From Helicobacter sp. 'house sparrow 1' (lineage in GTDB: Bacteria > Campylobacterota > Campylobacteria > Campylobacterales > Helicobacteraceae): a stretch of 64,000 nt of DNA. The position numbers and the translations under genes were made by a program. Positions 7,720 to 16,592 of this stretch are shown here, in pieces. Each line of letters begins with the position of its first letter. Positions within the stretch are counted from its first letter, which is position 1. Location: positions 124,001 through 188,000 of the forward strand of contig NZ_FZQY01000008.1 in the NCBI RefSeq assembly GCF_900199585.1, written 5' to 3'. The notes under the pieces were generated by a model that was given only the letters and a program-made list of their open reading frames with translations, searched no databases and was not told the origin of the DNA.

Positions 7720-9939
7720 TTACTTAAAAAAATCCATAGTGTCAAAATCTTTTAGATCTCTTTTATCTAAAGTAAAAAATTTTCTCTCCTGATGCTCTCC
7801 AAGTTTCCCAATATTAAAACTTTCAACAGGGCGATGATACCCCATAACCCGAGTATAAACTGTGCATTTACTTTGATTCTCTGGACATTTTGGACAATAC
7901 TCATACTCACCACTAATATACCCATGAGTTGGGCAAATACTAAAAATGGGTGTAATTGTAATATAAGGTAATCTATAAGAGCTAATAACCCTTCTTACAA
8001 GCTCTTTACAAGTTTTAGAATCTTCAATCCTCTCCCCCATGTATAAATGCAAAACAGTTCCTCCTGTATATTTACATTGCAATCTATCTTGCTTACTGAG
8101 GGCAAAAAATGGATCATTGCTAAAACTTGATGGCAATTGTGAAGAATTTGTATAATAGATATTCTCACCACTTCCTGCTTGGATAATCTTATCCCCATAG
8201 CGTTTTTTATCTTCTTTGGCAAAACGATAAGTTGTTCCTTCTGCTGGGGTGGCCTCAAGATTATAAAGATTTCCTGTTTTTTCCTGATAATCCCTAATTT
8301 TCTCTCGCATAAAATCTAAAATCTCCAGACATATTTTTTCACCCATTTCAGAATCAATTCCAAAAGTATCTGCACTAAAATTTCTAATCATCTCATGCAT
8401 TCCATTTACACCAATTGTAGAAAAGTGATGATTAAAATGAGGAAGATAACGCTTAGTGTAGGGATATAAGCCTCTTTCAAACAAATCATTAACAACCCTT
8501 CGTTTTTTTTCTAAGGTGCTTTGTGCAATATCCATTAATCTAGATAGTTCATTCTTTAATGCTCTCAAGTCCCCCTTAAATCTAAAACCAAGTCTTGCCA
8601 TATTGATTGTAACAACACCAATACTTCCTGTCATCTCTGCGCTTCCAAAAAGCCCTCCACCCCTCTTAAGTAATTCTCTTAAATCTAATTGAAGCCTGCA
8701 ACACATACTTCTAACAGCATTAGGTTTATAGGCCTCTGTATTTAAAACTCTATTGCCATTTTCATCTTCTTTATATTGAGACCCGATAAAATTTTGAAAA
8801 TAGCTTGACCCAACTTTGGCCGTATTTTCAAATAAAATTTCACAATTTGGACTATCCCAATCAAAATCTTCTGTAATATTTACCGTTGGAATTGGAAAAG
8901 TAAAGGGCTGGTTATTTGCATCTCCCTCTGTCATTACCTCATAAAAAGCCTTATTAATCATATCCATTTCATCTTTAAAATGCTTATAGGTTAAATCTTC
9001 TAGACTTTCAACCCCTCTTTGATTTGCCCTATTTAATAATTCTTTATCCCTAATACCCTTAAAAAGATGCAAGTTATTGCGTGTGGGAATTTGTTCTTTT
9101 AAATCTTCTGGCACATTCCAATCAATTGTTACATTTGTAAAAGGACTTTGTCCCCATCTAGCAGGAACATTCAAATTATAAACAAAACTCCTAATTGCCT
9201 TTTTAACTTCAAAAAATTCTAATTTATCCTTAAAAACATAGGGAGCAAGATAAGTATCAAAAGAACTAAAAGCTTGAGCCCCTGCCCATTCACTCTGCAA
9301 AATCCCTAAAAAATTTGCCATCTGTCCCAAAGCCTCTCGAAAATGCTTTGGCGCAACAGAATCTACTCTGCCTCTCACCCCATTAAACCCCTCATTTAAT
9401 AAAACCCTTAAACTCCAACCTGCACAATAACCACTCAGACAATCTAGGTCGTGGATATGGATATCTCCATTACGGTGTGCATAGCCCTCTTGCTTACTAT
9501 AGACATTATCTAACCAATAATTTGCAATCACCTTTCCTGCTAAGTTATTAATTAATCCTGCATTACTATAGCCTGTATTTGCATTTGCCTTGATTCTCCA
9601 ATCACTACCACTGATATACTCTTCCACACTTTGAGTGCAATCTACAAAAGTTGTCCTCTCTTCTAATGTTCCCTCTCTTTGCATTTTATGCAAGAATCTA
9701 TAATTCATAAAGCTTTTCATCACTTCAAAATCCCCCCATTCAAAGAGTTGTTTTTCGATACAGTCTTGAATTTCTTCAACATTTTGAAGCTTTTGCCCCT
9801 TTATTTGACTTAAAACTCCTTCAAATACTTCTGTCCTATAATCTTTTCCCACACTCTTATAAGCTCTTTTAATTGCATCTTGAATCTTATGGGGCATAAA
9901 TTTTTCAACTCCCCCATCTCTTTTATAAATAAATTCCAT
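7720..9939 (-). CDS. nrdD: Anaerobic ribonucleoside-triphosphate reductase (class III)
   Basis: A 739-residue class III reductase that makes dNTPs without oxygen. An ATP-cone occupies about residues 1-90 (MEFIYKRDGGVEKF opening), followed by the ten-stranded barrel with conserved DLDCLSGYCAGWSL. Near the C-terminus are the zinc cysteines (CPTHG, YCPKC, SKC) and TRVMGYHRP, which holds the glycine expected to carry the radical. I chose the ATG at 9939: it has GGAG seven bases upstream, whereas the ATG at 9951, four codons earlier, has only A-rich DNA before it. Its upstream region carries a CIRCE-like operator. H. pylori relies on the aerobic class I enzyme, so this suggests strict-anoxic growth capacity. 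Confidence 0.95.
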   Translation of the reverse strand: MEFIYKRDGGVEKFMPHKIQDAIKRAYKSVGKDYRTEVFEGVLSQIKGQKLQNVEEIQDCIEKQLFEWGDFEVMKSFMNYRFLHKMQREGTLEERTTFVDCTQSVEEYISGSDWRIKANANTGYSNAGLINNLAGKVIANYWLDNVYSKQEGYAHRNGDIHIHDLDCLSGYCAGWSLRVLLNEGFNGVRGRVDSVAPKHFREALGQMANFLGILQSEWAGAQAFSSFDTYLAPYVFKDKLEFFEVKKAIRSFVYNLNVPARWGQSPFTNVTIDWNVPEDLKEQIPTRNNLHLFKGIRDKELLNRANQRGVESLEDLTYKHFKDEMDMINKAFYEVMTEGDANNQPFTFPIPTVNITEDFDWDSPNCEILFENTAKVGSSYFQNFIGSQYKEDENGNRVLNTEAYKPNAVRSMCCRLQLDLRELLKRGGGLFGSAEMTGSIGVVTINMARLGFRFKGDLRALKNELSRLMDIAQSTLEKKRRVVNDLFERGLYPYTKRYLPHFNHHFSTIGVNGMHEMIRNFSADTFGIDSEMGEKICLEILDFMREKIRDYQEKTGNLYNLEATPAEGTTYRFAKEDKKRYGDKIIQAGSGENIYYTNSSQLPSSFSNDPFFALSKQDRLQCKYTGGTVLHLYMGERIEDSKTCKELVRRVISSYRLPYITITPIFSICPTHGYISGEYEYCPKCPENQSKCTVYTRVMGYHRPVESFNIGKLGEHQERKFFTLDKRDLKDFDTMDFFK

Positions 9940-10136
9940 TTTTTTCTCCATTTTTGTTTTTTATTAGGCCTCAATTTTAGATTATTTTTTTAAAAATCTG
10001 GGTGTTATTTTTATATTTTTTAAGTCTTATTTTTGTAATTTTTTTTTATTTTTTTTAATGATTTCTTAGTGTTTTATTTTTTTAAAATTATTTTAAAACC
10101 CCTTAATTTAGAAGATGAAACTCCATAAATTAATAT
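9940..10136. other. A/T-tract leader upstream of nrdD, no gene seen
   Basis: This stretch consists of long A tracts on the nrdD strand (runs of eight and nine A/T near 10038-10080), with no open frame of note and no recognisable RNA. It is presumably the nrdD leader or promoter region, likely intrinsically curved. A clear 35/10 pair could not be singled out among the many AT hexamers. Confidence 0.5.
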
Positions 10137-10163
10137 TTAGCATTTAATATTTTAGAGTGCTAA
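10137..10163. promoter_or_regulatory. CIRCE-like inverted repeat (possible HrcA operator)
   Basis: The plus strand reads TTAGCATTT, nine bases, GAGTGCTAA. On the nrdD strand this is TTAGCACTC-N9-AAATGCTAA. The CIRCE consensus is TTAGCACTC-N9-GAGTGCTAA, so one arm is perfect, the other has seven of nine matches, and the spacer is exactly nine. CIRCE is the operator of the heat-shock repressor HrcA and normally sits before groES or hrcA-grpE-dnaK; here the next gene on the reverse strand is nrdD, about 200 bp away. Confidence 0.65.
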
Positions 10164-10226
10164 AAAAGAATATCTAAGTGCCATTTATATAGAAATATCT
10201 TATATTCCTTTATTCTTAAATTCTTT

Positions 10227-10484
10227 TTATTTTCTGCGATAATTTTTACCATATTGCTTTAATAAAATCTTTTTAAGACCTCTGATACTCACAATGTATA
10301 ATTTCAAAAAAGTCCCTAACACTTTTTTATGACTTAAATATTGATAACTAAACCTACTGGGGTTTCTTTCATAGAAGCTTGAATTTTTTGATAACCATCT
10401 CAATTTTAAAAATACCATCTTGCTAGTATTTCTAAAATATGCTTCACCAAATAAAAAAAATATCTTCAAACAACTAAAACACAA
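10227..10484 (-). CDS. Small unrecognised protein, possibly a gene remnant
   Basis: An 85-codon open frame starting with TTG and lacking a Shine-Dalgarno sequence, 16 bp after the maf stop. The product is basic, rich in F, K, R and Y, with no signal peptide or membrane helix pattern; its second half (FYERNPSRFSYQYLSHKK onward) has the look of a C-terminal piece of a glycosyltransferase-type protein, but I cannot assign it. It fills the space between maf and the CIRCE-like site. It could be a genuine small gene, or the decayed end of a larger carbohydrate gene whose front has been lost. Confidence that it is expressed is low. Confidence 0.3.
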   Translation of the reverse strand: MCFSCLKIFFLFGEAYFRNTSKMVFLKLRWLSKNSSFYERNPSRFSYQYLSHKKVLGTFLKLYIVSIRGLKKILLKQYGKNYRRK

Positions 10485-10500
10485 AAACTAATAAAAATTT

Positions 10501-12426
10501 TTAACAAGTCGCTTCTTGATATAAACTCAATAAGAGCTTGTATCTCAAAAACATTTTATCTAGGCCTAAAATTATTATCTCTAGGCATTGAGCATAAAAA
10601 ACAAAGATATCATCACTTGGTATATGTAAGGATGCTAAAAGAAGGCCTTGAAGCATATGCCCCAAACTTCCCTCAAATAAAATTCCTAAATGAGGATTTT
10701 GTGCTCCTTGCTTGGCGATTAAGCCAAAAATACGATCCACTAATATAAACAATTCTTTTTTATTTCTAGCACCTTCTTTTAAGATATTAATGATTTCTTG
10801 GTGATAAGAATCTGCTATTTGGATGTTTTTATCAAAAGATTTCATTTTGCTATGTTGCATCAATCCCTTGATTACTTTTATGCTTTCTTCTTTATAAATC
10901 TTTTTTAATCTAATCTCCTCTACTTCTACAGACCTAGCACCCTCGATATAAGCTCCACTTCCAAGATTTAAAACCTCTTTAGGGTTAAAGATTCTAATGG
11001 CTTCAACTATATTTTGCAAAGAAAGCAAAAAAACAGAATCACTAAAAACAGTTTGCTTTTTATTCCCTCTTACTTGTATTGCATTTTCTGGTATTTTAAC
11101 CTCTTCATCTCCATAAAAAGACTTTTTAGCGTGTTTGCTCTTTCCTTTTATATAGGCACAATCTATACCACAAAGCAAAATTCTATCACTCAAATACATT
11201 GCAAGAGCCACTCCTGCATTACCAACAAAAGGAGCGCTAAAATCAAGTGGTTTGATCTCCTCAAATAAATAACTTGCGCTACTACCTCCGCGCAAAAATA
11301 AGAATTTTTCCTTAGCAAGACTTAATGCTTTTGGATTTACCATATTTCCACACAACAAAGGAGTATCCCCCAAAGGAGCATCTCTTAAAACATCTGCTAA
11401 GTAATCAATTCTTTCAATTTCAATTTGAAAATCCACCTTAATTCCAAAGTTTTTTAATGGTTTTAGAGCAGTTCCACAAGAAAAAATCAACATCTTTTCT
11501 TGATTTTTTTTGATAAATGGCAACAAGTCATCTAAACTTGCCCCATTACCCACAACACATATTGGTGCTTCTATCTTCTTTTTTTGCAAAAGTATTGGAA
11601 TTTCTTTGTTACAAAGGGTATTAACAAAACCTATGATTTCATCTTCAAAACTACCCCAACCTCTTTTATTTGCACTATATTCTTGCATGATACAAGATTG
11701 AATTTCTTGTACCTTCTTGCTAGAATACATCTGCAACTCACAAAGCAAAAAGTTACTGGTAATTTTTCTTGAAGCAAAAAAATTACGAATAAATTTTTTA
11801 TTTACCACGTCTTTTACAAAAATATAACAAGACTTATTAGACACATTCTCAAAAAGTTTTTCAAAATCTAAAAAATAACAGCTAATCCTAAATAAGTCGA
11901 TATCTTCTTCAAATATCAAAAGTGAGTGAAAAAATACTCCCTCATCTATTAAAAATTGCAAGAATAATCCACCAAAAAGACCATATAAAACAGAGGTTGG
12001 CATAAATTTTGGATGAAGATGATACTCCTTAACCCCCTTATGTTTTTTCAAAATTTCAATCATCTCATTTACGACAAAACCTGTAATTGGGAGTTTTTCT
12101 GTGTCAATAGAACTTAAAAAAACCTCATTGCTATGAATCTTCCAACGATGATTTTTAAGAGGTGATGTAGAAATTTCAAGATGCGTTTCTATCATTACAG
12201 ATTGCTGATTGAATATGGGATAAATTTTTTGTTTAGTCTTTAGATTAATAATATTAATCCCAGCGGTATCAAAAACTAAATTATAAGAAGTTGGAGGCTT
12301 TTTTAATTCCTCAAATAATCCTATAGAGCTCTGTCTAAAAAACTCCATATTCTTAACAAAACAAGATGAAATAAAACCCTGAATCTGTTCTTGGGTTCCC
12401 TTTGTGAGTATTTCAAGAAGTTTCAT
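10501..12426 (-). CDS. Maf (motility accessory factor) glycosyltransferase, DUF115
   Basis: A 641-residue member of the motility-associated factor family. The central DUF115/MptE-like domain (about residues 280-470) shows PICVVGNGASLDD, IFSCGTALKPLKNFGIKVDFQIEIER and FVGNAGVALAMYLS, typical of nucleotide-sugar-using Maf proteins that transfer pseudaminic or legionaminic acid onto flagellin in the cytoplasm before export. An N-terminal domain of about 250 residues and an alpha-helical C-terminal tail complete the family layout. H. pylori has a similar protein close to its rplT-thrS region, as I recall. Its ribosome-binding site GGGAGGGA is the 3' arm of the rplT terminator hairpin, eight bases before the ATG. 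Confidence 0.85.
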   Translation of the reverse strand: MKLLEILTKGTQEQIQGFISSCFVKNMEFFRQSSIGLFEELKKPPTSYNLVFDTAGINIINLKTKQKIYPIFNQQSVMIETHLEISTSPLKNHRWKIHSNEVFLSSIDTEKLPITGFVVNEMIEILKKHKGVKEYHLHPKFMPTSVLYGLFGGLFLQFLIDEGVFFHSLLIFEEDIDLFRISCYFLDFEKLFENVSNKSCYIFVKDVVNKKFIRNFFASRKITSNFLLCELQMYSSKKVQEIQSCIMQEYSANKRGWGSFEDEIIGFVNTLCNKEIPILLQKKKIEAPICVVGNGASLDDLLPFIKKNQEKMLIFSCGTALKPLKNFGIKVDFQIEIERIDYLADVLRDAPLGDTPLLCGNMVNPKALSLAKEKFLFLRGGSSASYLFEEIKPLDFSAPFVGNAGVALAMYLSDRILLCGIDCAYIKGKSKHAKKSFYGDEEVKIPENAIQVRGNKKQTVFSDSVFLLSLQNIVEAIRIFNPKEVLNLGSGAYIEGARSVEVEEIRLKKIYKEESIKVIKGLMQHSKMKSFDKNIQIADSYHQEIINILKEGARNKKELFILVDRIFGLIAKQGAQNPHLGILFEGSLGHMLQGLLLASLHIPSDDIFVFYAQCLEIIILGLDKMFLRYKLLLSLYQEATC

Positions 12427-12428
12427 TT

Positions 12429-12453
12429 AAAAAATCCCTCCCAAAAAGGAGGG
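12429..12453 (-). terminator. rplT-operon terminator overlapping maf ribosome-binding site
   Basis: On the reverse strand CCCTCC, loop TTTTTG, GGAGGG (12453-12436) is followed by ATTTTTT, a textbook intrinsic terminator directly after rplT. The 3' arm GGGAGGGA is also the Shine-Dalgarno sequence of the maf gene, whose ATG is at 12426-12424. Confidence 0.85.
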
Positions 12454-12463
12454 TTTTAGTATT

Positions 12464-12817
12464 TTATTTTAAAGCTTCTTTAGCAATTGCTACAACTTTA
12501 TTAAATGCACCTAAATCATTCATTGCCATATCAGCAAGAACTTTTCTATCAAGATCCACATTTGCAAGCTTTAATCCGTGCATAAACTTAGAATAACTAA
12601 TTTCATTCATTCTACATGCAGCATTAATTCTTACAATCCATAGGCTTCTAAAATCTCTTTTCTTTTGCTTTCTATCACGGAAAGCATAATACATGCTTCT
12701 TTCAAGTTGCTCTTTTGCTTTTCTAAAGTGTTTTCTTCTACCACTATAAAACCCTCTAGCAAGCTTTAAAATCTTTTTATGACGTCTTCTTCTTACAATA
12801 CCTGTTTTTACTCTCAT
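12464..12817 (-). CDS. rplT: 50S ribosomal protein L20
   Basis: A 117-residue, strongly basic protein with the canonical L20 opening [20 protein letters not shown] and the [17 protein letters not shown] helix that threads into 23S rRNA early in 50S assembly. The C-terminal globular half ([24 protein letters not shown]) is the part that in other bacteria also binds the operon mRNA to repress it. Length is standard. AAGGAG lies six bases before the ATG. It is the last gene of thrS-infC-rpmI-rplT and is followed directly by a terminator. Confidence 0.99.
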   Translation of the reverse strand: MRVKTGIVRRRRHKKILKLARGFYSGRRKHFRKAKEQLERSMYYAFRDRKQKKRDFRSLWIVRINAACRMNEISYSKFMHGLKLANVDLDRKVLADMAMNDLGAFNKVVAIAKEALK

Positions 12818-12898
12818 TTTATTTCTCCTTGACCTAAATAAGGTGTAGTCTTTTGACTAATCTTTCCCTCAAGTTGAGGGGAGCCTATTACTTTACAA
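12818..12898 (-). promoter_or_regulatory. Structured rpmI-rplT spacer, possible L20 control site
   Basis: The 81-base spacer can fold three consecutive hairpins on the mRNA: CCCTC/GAGGG with a five-base loop (12866-12880), TAGTC/GACTA with a four-base loop (12846-12859) and ACCT/AGGT (12832-12844), the last ending just before the rplT SD. L20 autoregulation through mRNA structures near rpmI-rplT is established in E. coli and Bacillus; a similar role here is inference. Confidence 0.4.
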
Positions 12899-13093
12899 CT
12901 ATGCTTGACAAAGCAAGTTTTTAACCGAATCAATATTTGCACTATGAACATAGTGAGGTGATCTAAGATTTGCTTTTCTCTTAGGGCTCTTTTTTGTCAA
13001 GATATGACTTCTAAAAGCACTACCGCGTTTTACAAGATTCTTTTTAATCTTGAATCTCTTAGCCGCACCACGATTTGTCTTCATCTTTGGCAT
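12899..13093 (-). CDS. rpmI: 50S ribosomal protein L35
   Basis: A 64-residue basic protein with the L35 signature [18 protein letters not shown] at the N-terminus, and [11 protein letters not shown] in the middle. It is a structural component of the large subunit. It follows infC by 25 bp with AAAGGAG upstream and precedes rplT, the conserved IF3-L35-L20 arrangement. Length is normal. Confidence 0.98.
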   Translation of the reverse strand: MPKMKTNRGAAKRFKIKKNLVKRGSAFRSHILTKKSPKRKANLRSPHYVHSANIDSVKNLLCQA

Positions 13094-13118
13094 TGTTCTA
13101 CTCCTTTCATAAGATTAA

Positions 13119-13652
13119 TTATTTTGATTTTTTATGATCCTGCTTTTTTGGAACAAAAAGCCAAACTGCATAACGCCCCTCTACCTTTGGCTCTTTCTCA
13201 GGTGTAGCAATATCCTCAATCATAGCACACACCCTATGTAAAACATCTACACCAGCTTGAGGATCAGTTGCTTCTCTTCCTCTCAAAATCACTTTAAATT
13301 TTACATGCTTTTGATCTGCAATAAACTCTCTTGCATGCTTCACTTTATAATTAATATCATTTTGAGCAATTTGTGTAGAGAGCTTAATTTCTTTTATCTC
13401 AATTTGTTTTTGTTTTTTCTTTGCTTCTTTTTGTTTCTTTTCAAGCTGGTAGCGGTATTTACCATAATCCATAATTTTACAAACTGGTGGATTAGCACTT
13501 GAAGAGATTAATACTAAATCCAATCCCTTGGAATTTGCAATTTTTTGAGCTTCTTCAGATGAGATGATTCCATATACTTCACCATCATCACCCACACATC
13601 TTACTTCCTTAAAATTTATATCCCTATTTAATAAAATTTCTTCCTTACTCAA
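13119..13652 (-). CDS. infC: Translation initiation factor IF-3
   Basis: A 177-residue protein with the IF-3 N-domain ([23 protein letters not shown]) and C-domain ([25 protein letters not shown]) joined by a lysine-rich linker. IF-3 binds the 30S subunit, checks initiator tRNA and prevents early 50S joining. The start is a TTG at 13652-13650, overlapping the thrS stop in TTGA, with AGAGGTT seven bases upstream. In E. coli infC uses a rare AUU start that IF-3 senses for autoregulation; a non-ATG start here could permit the same feedback. The product is otherwise ordinary. Confidence 0.97.
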   Translation of the reverse strand: MSKEEILLNRDINFKEVRCVGDDGEVYGIISSEEAQKIANSKGLDLVLISSSANPPVCKIMDYGKYRYQLEKKQKEAKKKQKQIEIKEIKLSTQIAQNDINYKVKHAREFIADQKHVKFKVILRGREATDPQAGVDVLHRVCAMIEDIATPEKEPKVEGRYAVWLFVPKKQDHKKSK

Positions 13653-15460
13653 AAACTAACCTCTTTCATTTTATTTTCCACCATTTTTAAGAACTCTTCC
13701 TCCTGCATCTCATATTGCGCCTTCTCCCTACGATCTCTAATTGCTAAAGTTTTACTTTGCAATTCTTTATCTCCAATTACCAAGATCATAGGAACGCGTT
13801 GCTTCTCTGCATTCCGTATCTTTTTGCTTAAAGTTTCATTTTTATCCATAATTTCTGCATAAGCACCAAGAGCTATGATCTTTTCTCGCAAACTTTGCAC
13901 ATAAGATAGATGCGTATCATTTATCGGTATCAATATGATTTGAGTTGGTGCTATGAAGAAAGGAAATTCTCCACCAAAATGCTCTGTAAGTATAGCAGTA
14001 AATCTCTCAAATGAACCTAAAATTGCACGATGAATCATCACAGGTTGTTTTGCACTATTATTTTCATCTACATATTCAAGTGAAAAACGATCTGGCAAAT
14101 TCATATCAATTTGTATCGTTCCACACTGCCATTTTCTACCGATTGCATCTGTGATTTTTATATCAATCTTAGGTCCATAAAAAGCTCCCCCACCCTCATC
14201 TATTTTATAGTCTATATGATGCTCTTGTAATGCCTCTTGTAAGGATTTAGTGGCAAGTTCCCAAACACTATCTTCACCAATTGATTTTTGAGGTCTTGTT
14301 GCAAGCTCCATCTCATAGCTAAAACCAAAAGCCTGCATAATTTTATCTGTAAAAGCAATAATATTACTCACTTCTGCCTTAATTTGTTCAGGTCGGCAGA
14401 AAATATGCGCATCATCTTGTGTAAATTCCCTTACACGCAAAAGCCCGTGTAGTACGCCACTTTTTTCATGTCGATGAACAACACCATATTCATAGAATCT
14501 TAAAGGCAAATCACGATAACTTCTAATGGAGCTTTGATAAACTTTAATATGTCCCACACAATTCATAGGCTTAATTCCATACTCTACCTCATCAATTGTT
14601 GTGAAATACATATTTTCACCATAGTTATCATAATGACCACTCACTTTCCAAACACTACTCTTTAAAAGTTCAGGTCCTCTTACAGGTTCATAATCTCTAA
14701 TCATCAGAGCTTTTGTCAGGAGTTCTTCAATTCTACGGCGTAGTCTTGCCCCCTTTGGTAGCCATATAGGAAGCCCAGCACCCACTTCCTCATCAAATGT
14801 AAAGAGTCCCATTTCAACTGCTATTTTTCTATGATCGCGCTTTTTAGCTTCTTCAATTTGGTGGATATAGGCATCTAAAGTCTGTTTATCTGCAAATGCA
14901 ATACCATAGATTCTGATAAGCATTTCAGCCTTTTCATCTCCGCCAAGATAGGCTCCAGCAAGTTTTGTAAGCTTAAAGCTATGTAAAAATTTAGTATTAG
15001 GAAGATGGGGTCCTCTACACAAGTCCTCAAAATCACCTTGAGAATAGATTCCAAAACTATCTCCCTCTATCCTACTCATTACCGCTTGCTTTAATTCATC
15101 ATCTCTAAATTTTTCTAAAGCTTCTGCTCTACTCATAACTGATTTATTGATAGGGAGTTTTCTTTTTGCAATTTCTTTCATTCTTTTTTCAATAGAAACT
15201 AAATCTTCCTCTCCTATCTTTTGACTTGTCTTAAAGTCATAATAAAATCCCTCATCCACCACAGGGCCTACAAAAAATTTTGCATCAGGATATAGTTCCT
15301 TTATAGCATGAGCCATCAAATGCGCACAGGAATGCCTAATGATAGAGAGAGCATCTGCAGAGTTATCAAAATGAATTTCTTGGCCACTTAAATTCCTCTC
15401 TTGAGCAGTCTGTAGATCAAAAACTTCTGATTGTATTTTTATGCCTATAACATCTGACAT
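13649..15460 (-). CDS. thrS: Threonyl-tRNA synthetase (short N-terminus)
   Basis: A 603-residue class II aminoacyl-tRNA synthetase that charges tRNA-Thr. The editing domain has SCAHLMAHA (HxxxH), the catalytic core shows zinc-ligand KPMNCVGHI, motif 2 around [15 protein letters not shown] and motif 3 around [11 protein letters not shown], and the anticodon-binding domain ends the protein. Only about 38 residues precede the editing motif, where E. coli has about 70, so the N-terminal TGS domain is largely missing; this shortened form is usual in Helicobacter as I recall. It is the first gene of the translation operon; a promoter lies at 15490-15517. Confidence 0.97.
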   Translation of the reverse strand: MSDVIGIKIQSEVFDLQTAQERNLSGQEIHFDNSADALSIIRHSCAHLMAHAIKELYPDAKFFVGPVVDEGFYYDFKTSQKIGEEDLVSIEKRMKEIAKRKLPINKSVMSRAEALEKFRDDELKQAVMSRIEGDSFGIYSQGDFEDLCRGPHLPNTKFLHSFKLTKLAGAYLGGDEKAEMLIRIYGIAFADKQTLDAYIHQIEEAKKRDHRKIAVEMGLFTFDEEVGAGLPIWLPKGARLRRRIEELLTKALMIRDYEPVRGPELLKSSVWKVSGHYDNYGENMYFTTIDEVEYGIKPMNCVGHIKVYQSSIRSYRDLPLRFYEYGVVHRHEKSGVLHGLLRVREFTQDDAHIFCRPEQIKAEVSNIIAFTDKIMQAFGFSYEMELATRPQKSIGEDSVWELATKSLQEALQEHHIDYKIDEGGGAFYGPKIDIKITDAIGRKWQCGTIQIDMNLPDRFSLEYVDENNSAKQPVMIHRAILGSFERFTAILTEHFGGEFPFFIAPTQIILIPINDTHLSYVQSLREKIIALGAYAEIMDKNETLSKKIRNAEKQRVPMILVIGDKELQSKTLAIRDRREKAQYEMQEEEFLKMVENKMKEVSF

Positions 15461-15489
15461 TTATCCTACCTTAAAAAATAATGCCCGCA

Positions 15490-15517
15490 ATTGTAACACA
15501 AAAACTCTCTTACACAA
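15490..15517 (-). promoter_or_regulatory. Promoter of thrS-infC-rpmI-rplT operon
   Basis: On the reverse strand, -35 TTGTGT and extended -10 TGT-TACAAT are separated by 16 bases, with transcription expected to start around GCGGGC about 25 bases before the thrS ATG. No T-box or long leader precedes thrS. Confidence 0.65.
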
Positions 15518-15527
15518 AGAAAATACC

Positions 15528-16373
15528 CTATCCTACTTTATTATCTTCTATTTTCTCATTTTCTAAAAGCTTTAAAATCCTTTCTTCATCAAACATATCC
15601 TGATCCATACGATCCAAAAATTCTTGAGGAATTACTTTTTTATAATCTTTTATCGGGATCAAATTATTTAACTCACGCTGCCTTCTAGTCTTTAAATAAG
15701 GAAAATGCCAGGTGCTTAATTTCGCATCATAATACTTATATTTAAAAGGGATTTTTAGAAGCTCCCAATAAACAATCTTATTATCTTTTTCACTTATAAT
15801 AACATCCTTAAAATATAGCCCCTTATTACAAATTAGCCAATGATCTTTTGGATCAAAGACTGGGGAATCTCCATCAATATAAACCTTAGAATCTATTAGA
15901 TGAAGATTAATCCTAAAATAAAACACCACTTCATCATCATCTTTTACTAGATAAAAACTCTTTTTTAATTTTTCCGCATCATAGATCTGATCTGCATCAA
16001 TTTTTATCAGCCAATCTCCTTGAGGAATAAAACTTAATGCAAAATTATAATAATCGCTTAAACTTTTTTTAGATTGCCTTTCTTCTTTGGTGCAATTTAC
16101 GCTTGCAACCTCATGAGGATAAAAAGCACAAATAAAACCTGTGTTTTTTTCACAAAAATCCTCAATAATGCTTTTACTCCTATCAGTACATCCACTATAA
16201 ACAATAATACCTCTAGAAATAGCAGGGATAATAGAATCTAAACTCTGCTTTAATGTTTTTTCTTCATTGTATACACGAATAAATGCCCAAGGATTTAATG
16301 CACCCTCTACATAAGACCGCTTATATACCCTTCTTGCTATCTTTTTGCAAAATCTAAATATTCCTCCTATCAT
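15528..16373 (-). CDS. CgtA-like beta-1,4-N-acetylgalactosaminyltransferase family protein
   Basis: A 281-residue GT-A fold glycosyltransferase. It opens with a short basic leader, then LNPWAFIRVYNEEKTLKQSLDSI (nucleotide-sugar site), GCTDRSKSIIEDFC, and DADQIYDAEKLKKSFY, which holds the metal-binding DxD. These segments closely resemble Campylobacter jejuni CgtA, which adds GalNAc to lipo-oligosaccharide to form ganglioside mimics, and a related H. pylori protein. It probably acts at the cytoplasmic face of the inner membrane on LOS. It stands alone, downstream of no other sugar gene and convergent with none; the ATG at 16373 is followed by AGGAGG inside the gene, so no clear SD precedes it. 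Acceptor and donor are inferred. Confidence 0.72.
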   Translation of the reverse strand: MIGGIFRFCKKIARRVYKRSYVEGALNPWAFIRVYNEEKTLKQSLDSIIPAISRGIIVYSGCTDRSKSIIEDFCEKNTGFICAFYPHEVASVNCTKEERQSKKSLSDYYNFALSFIPQGDWLIKIDADQIYDAEKLKKSFYLVKDDDEVVFYFRINLHLIDSKVYIDGDSPVFDPKDHWLICNKGLYFKDVIISEKDNKIVYWELLKIPFKYKYYDAKLSTWHFPYLKTRRQRELNNLIPIKDYKKVIPQEFLDRMDQDMFDEERILKLLENEKIEDNKVG

Positions 16374-16501
16374 ATCTGCATTTAATCTCCAACAACATCA
16401 TATTATTGTTCTAACTCATTGCTCTATCTCTTGTTTTTATTTTGTCACAATAAACCTTTATTTTTCCTTTGTCTTGTTTTTAAATCAACAATAGCAACAT
16501 T

Positions 16502-16510
16502 TGATATAAT
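16502..16510 (+). promoter_or_regulatory. Extended -10 promoter of sodB
   Basis: TGA-TATAAT at 16502-16510 is an extended -10 element about 80 bases upstream of sodB. No good -35 hexamer is seen, as is common for Helicobacter promoters. The 16374-16501 stretch is otherwise AT-rich and featureless. Confidence 0.6.
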
Positions 16511-16592
16511 ATGAAACCCTTTGAAATTACAAAGGAAGTTTTACTAAATAACTATCAAATAGTGCGATACACTAAAAGCTAAGGAGACAATT

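Noticed and set aside
10020-10080. Poly-T runs upstream of nrdD as phase-variable tract
   Set aside because: Runs are nine bases or fewer, interrupted, and not placed between -35 and -10 elements that I can identify; general AT bias explains them.
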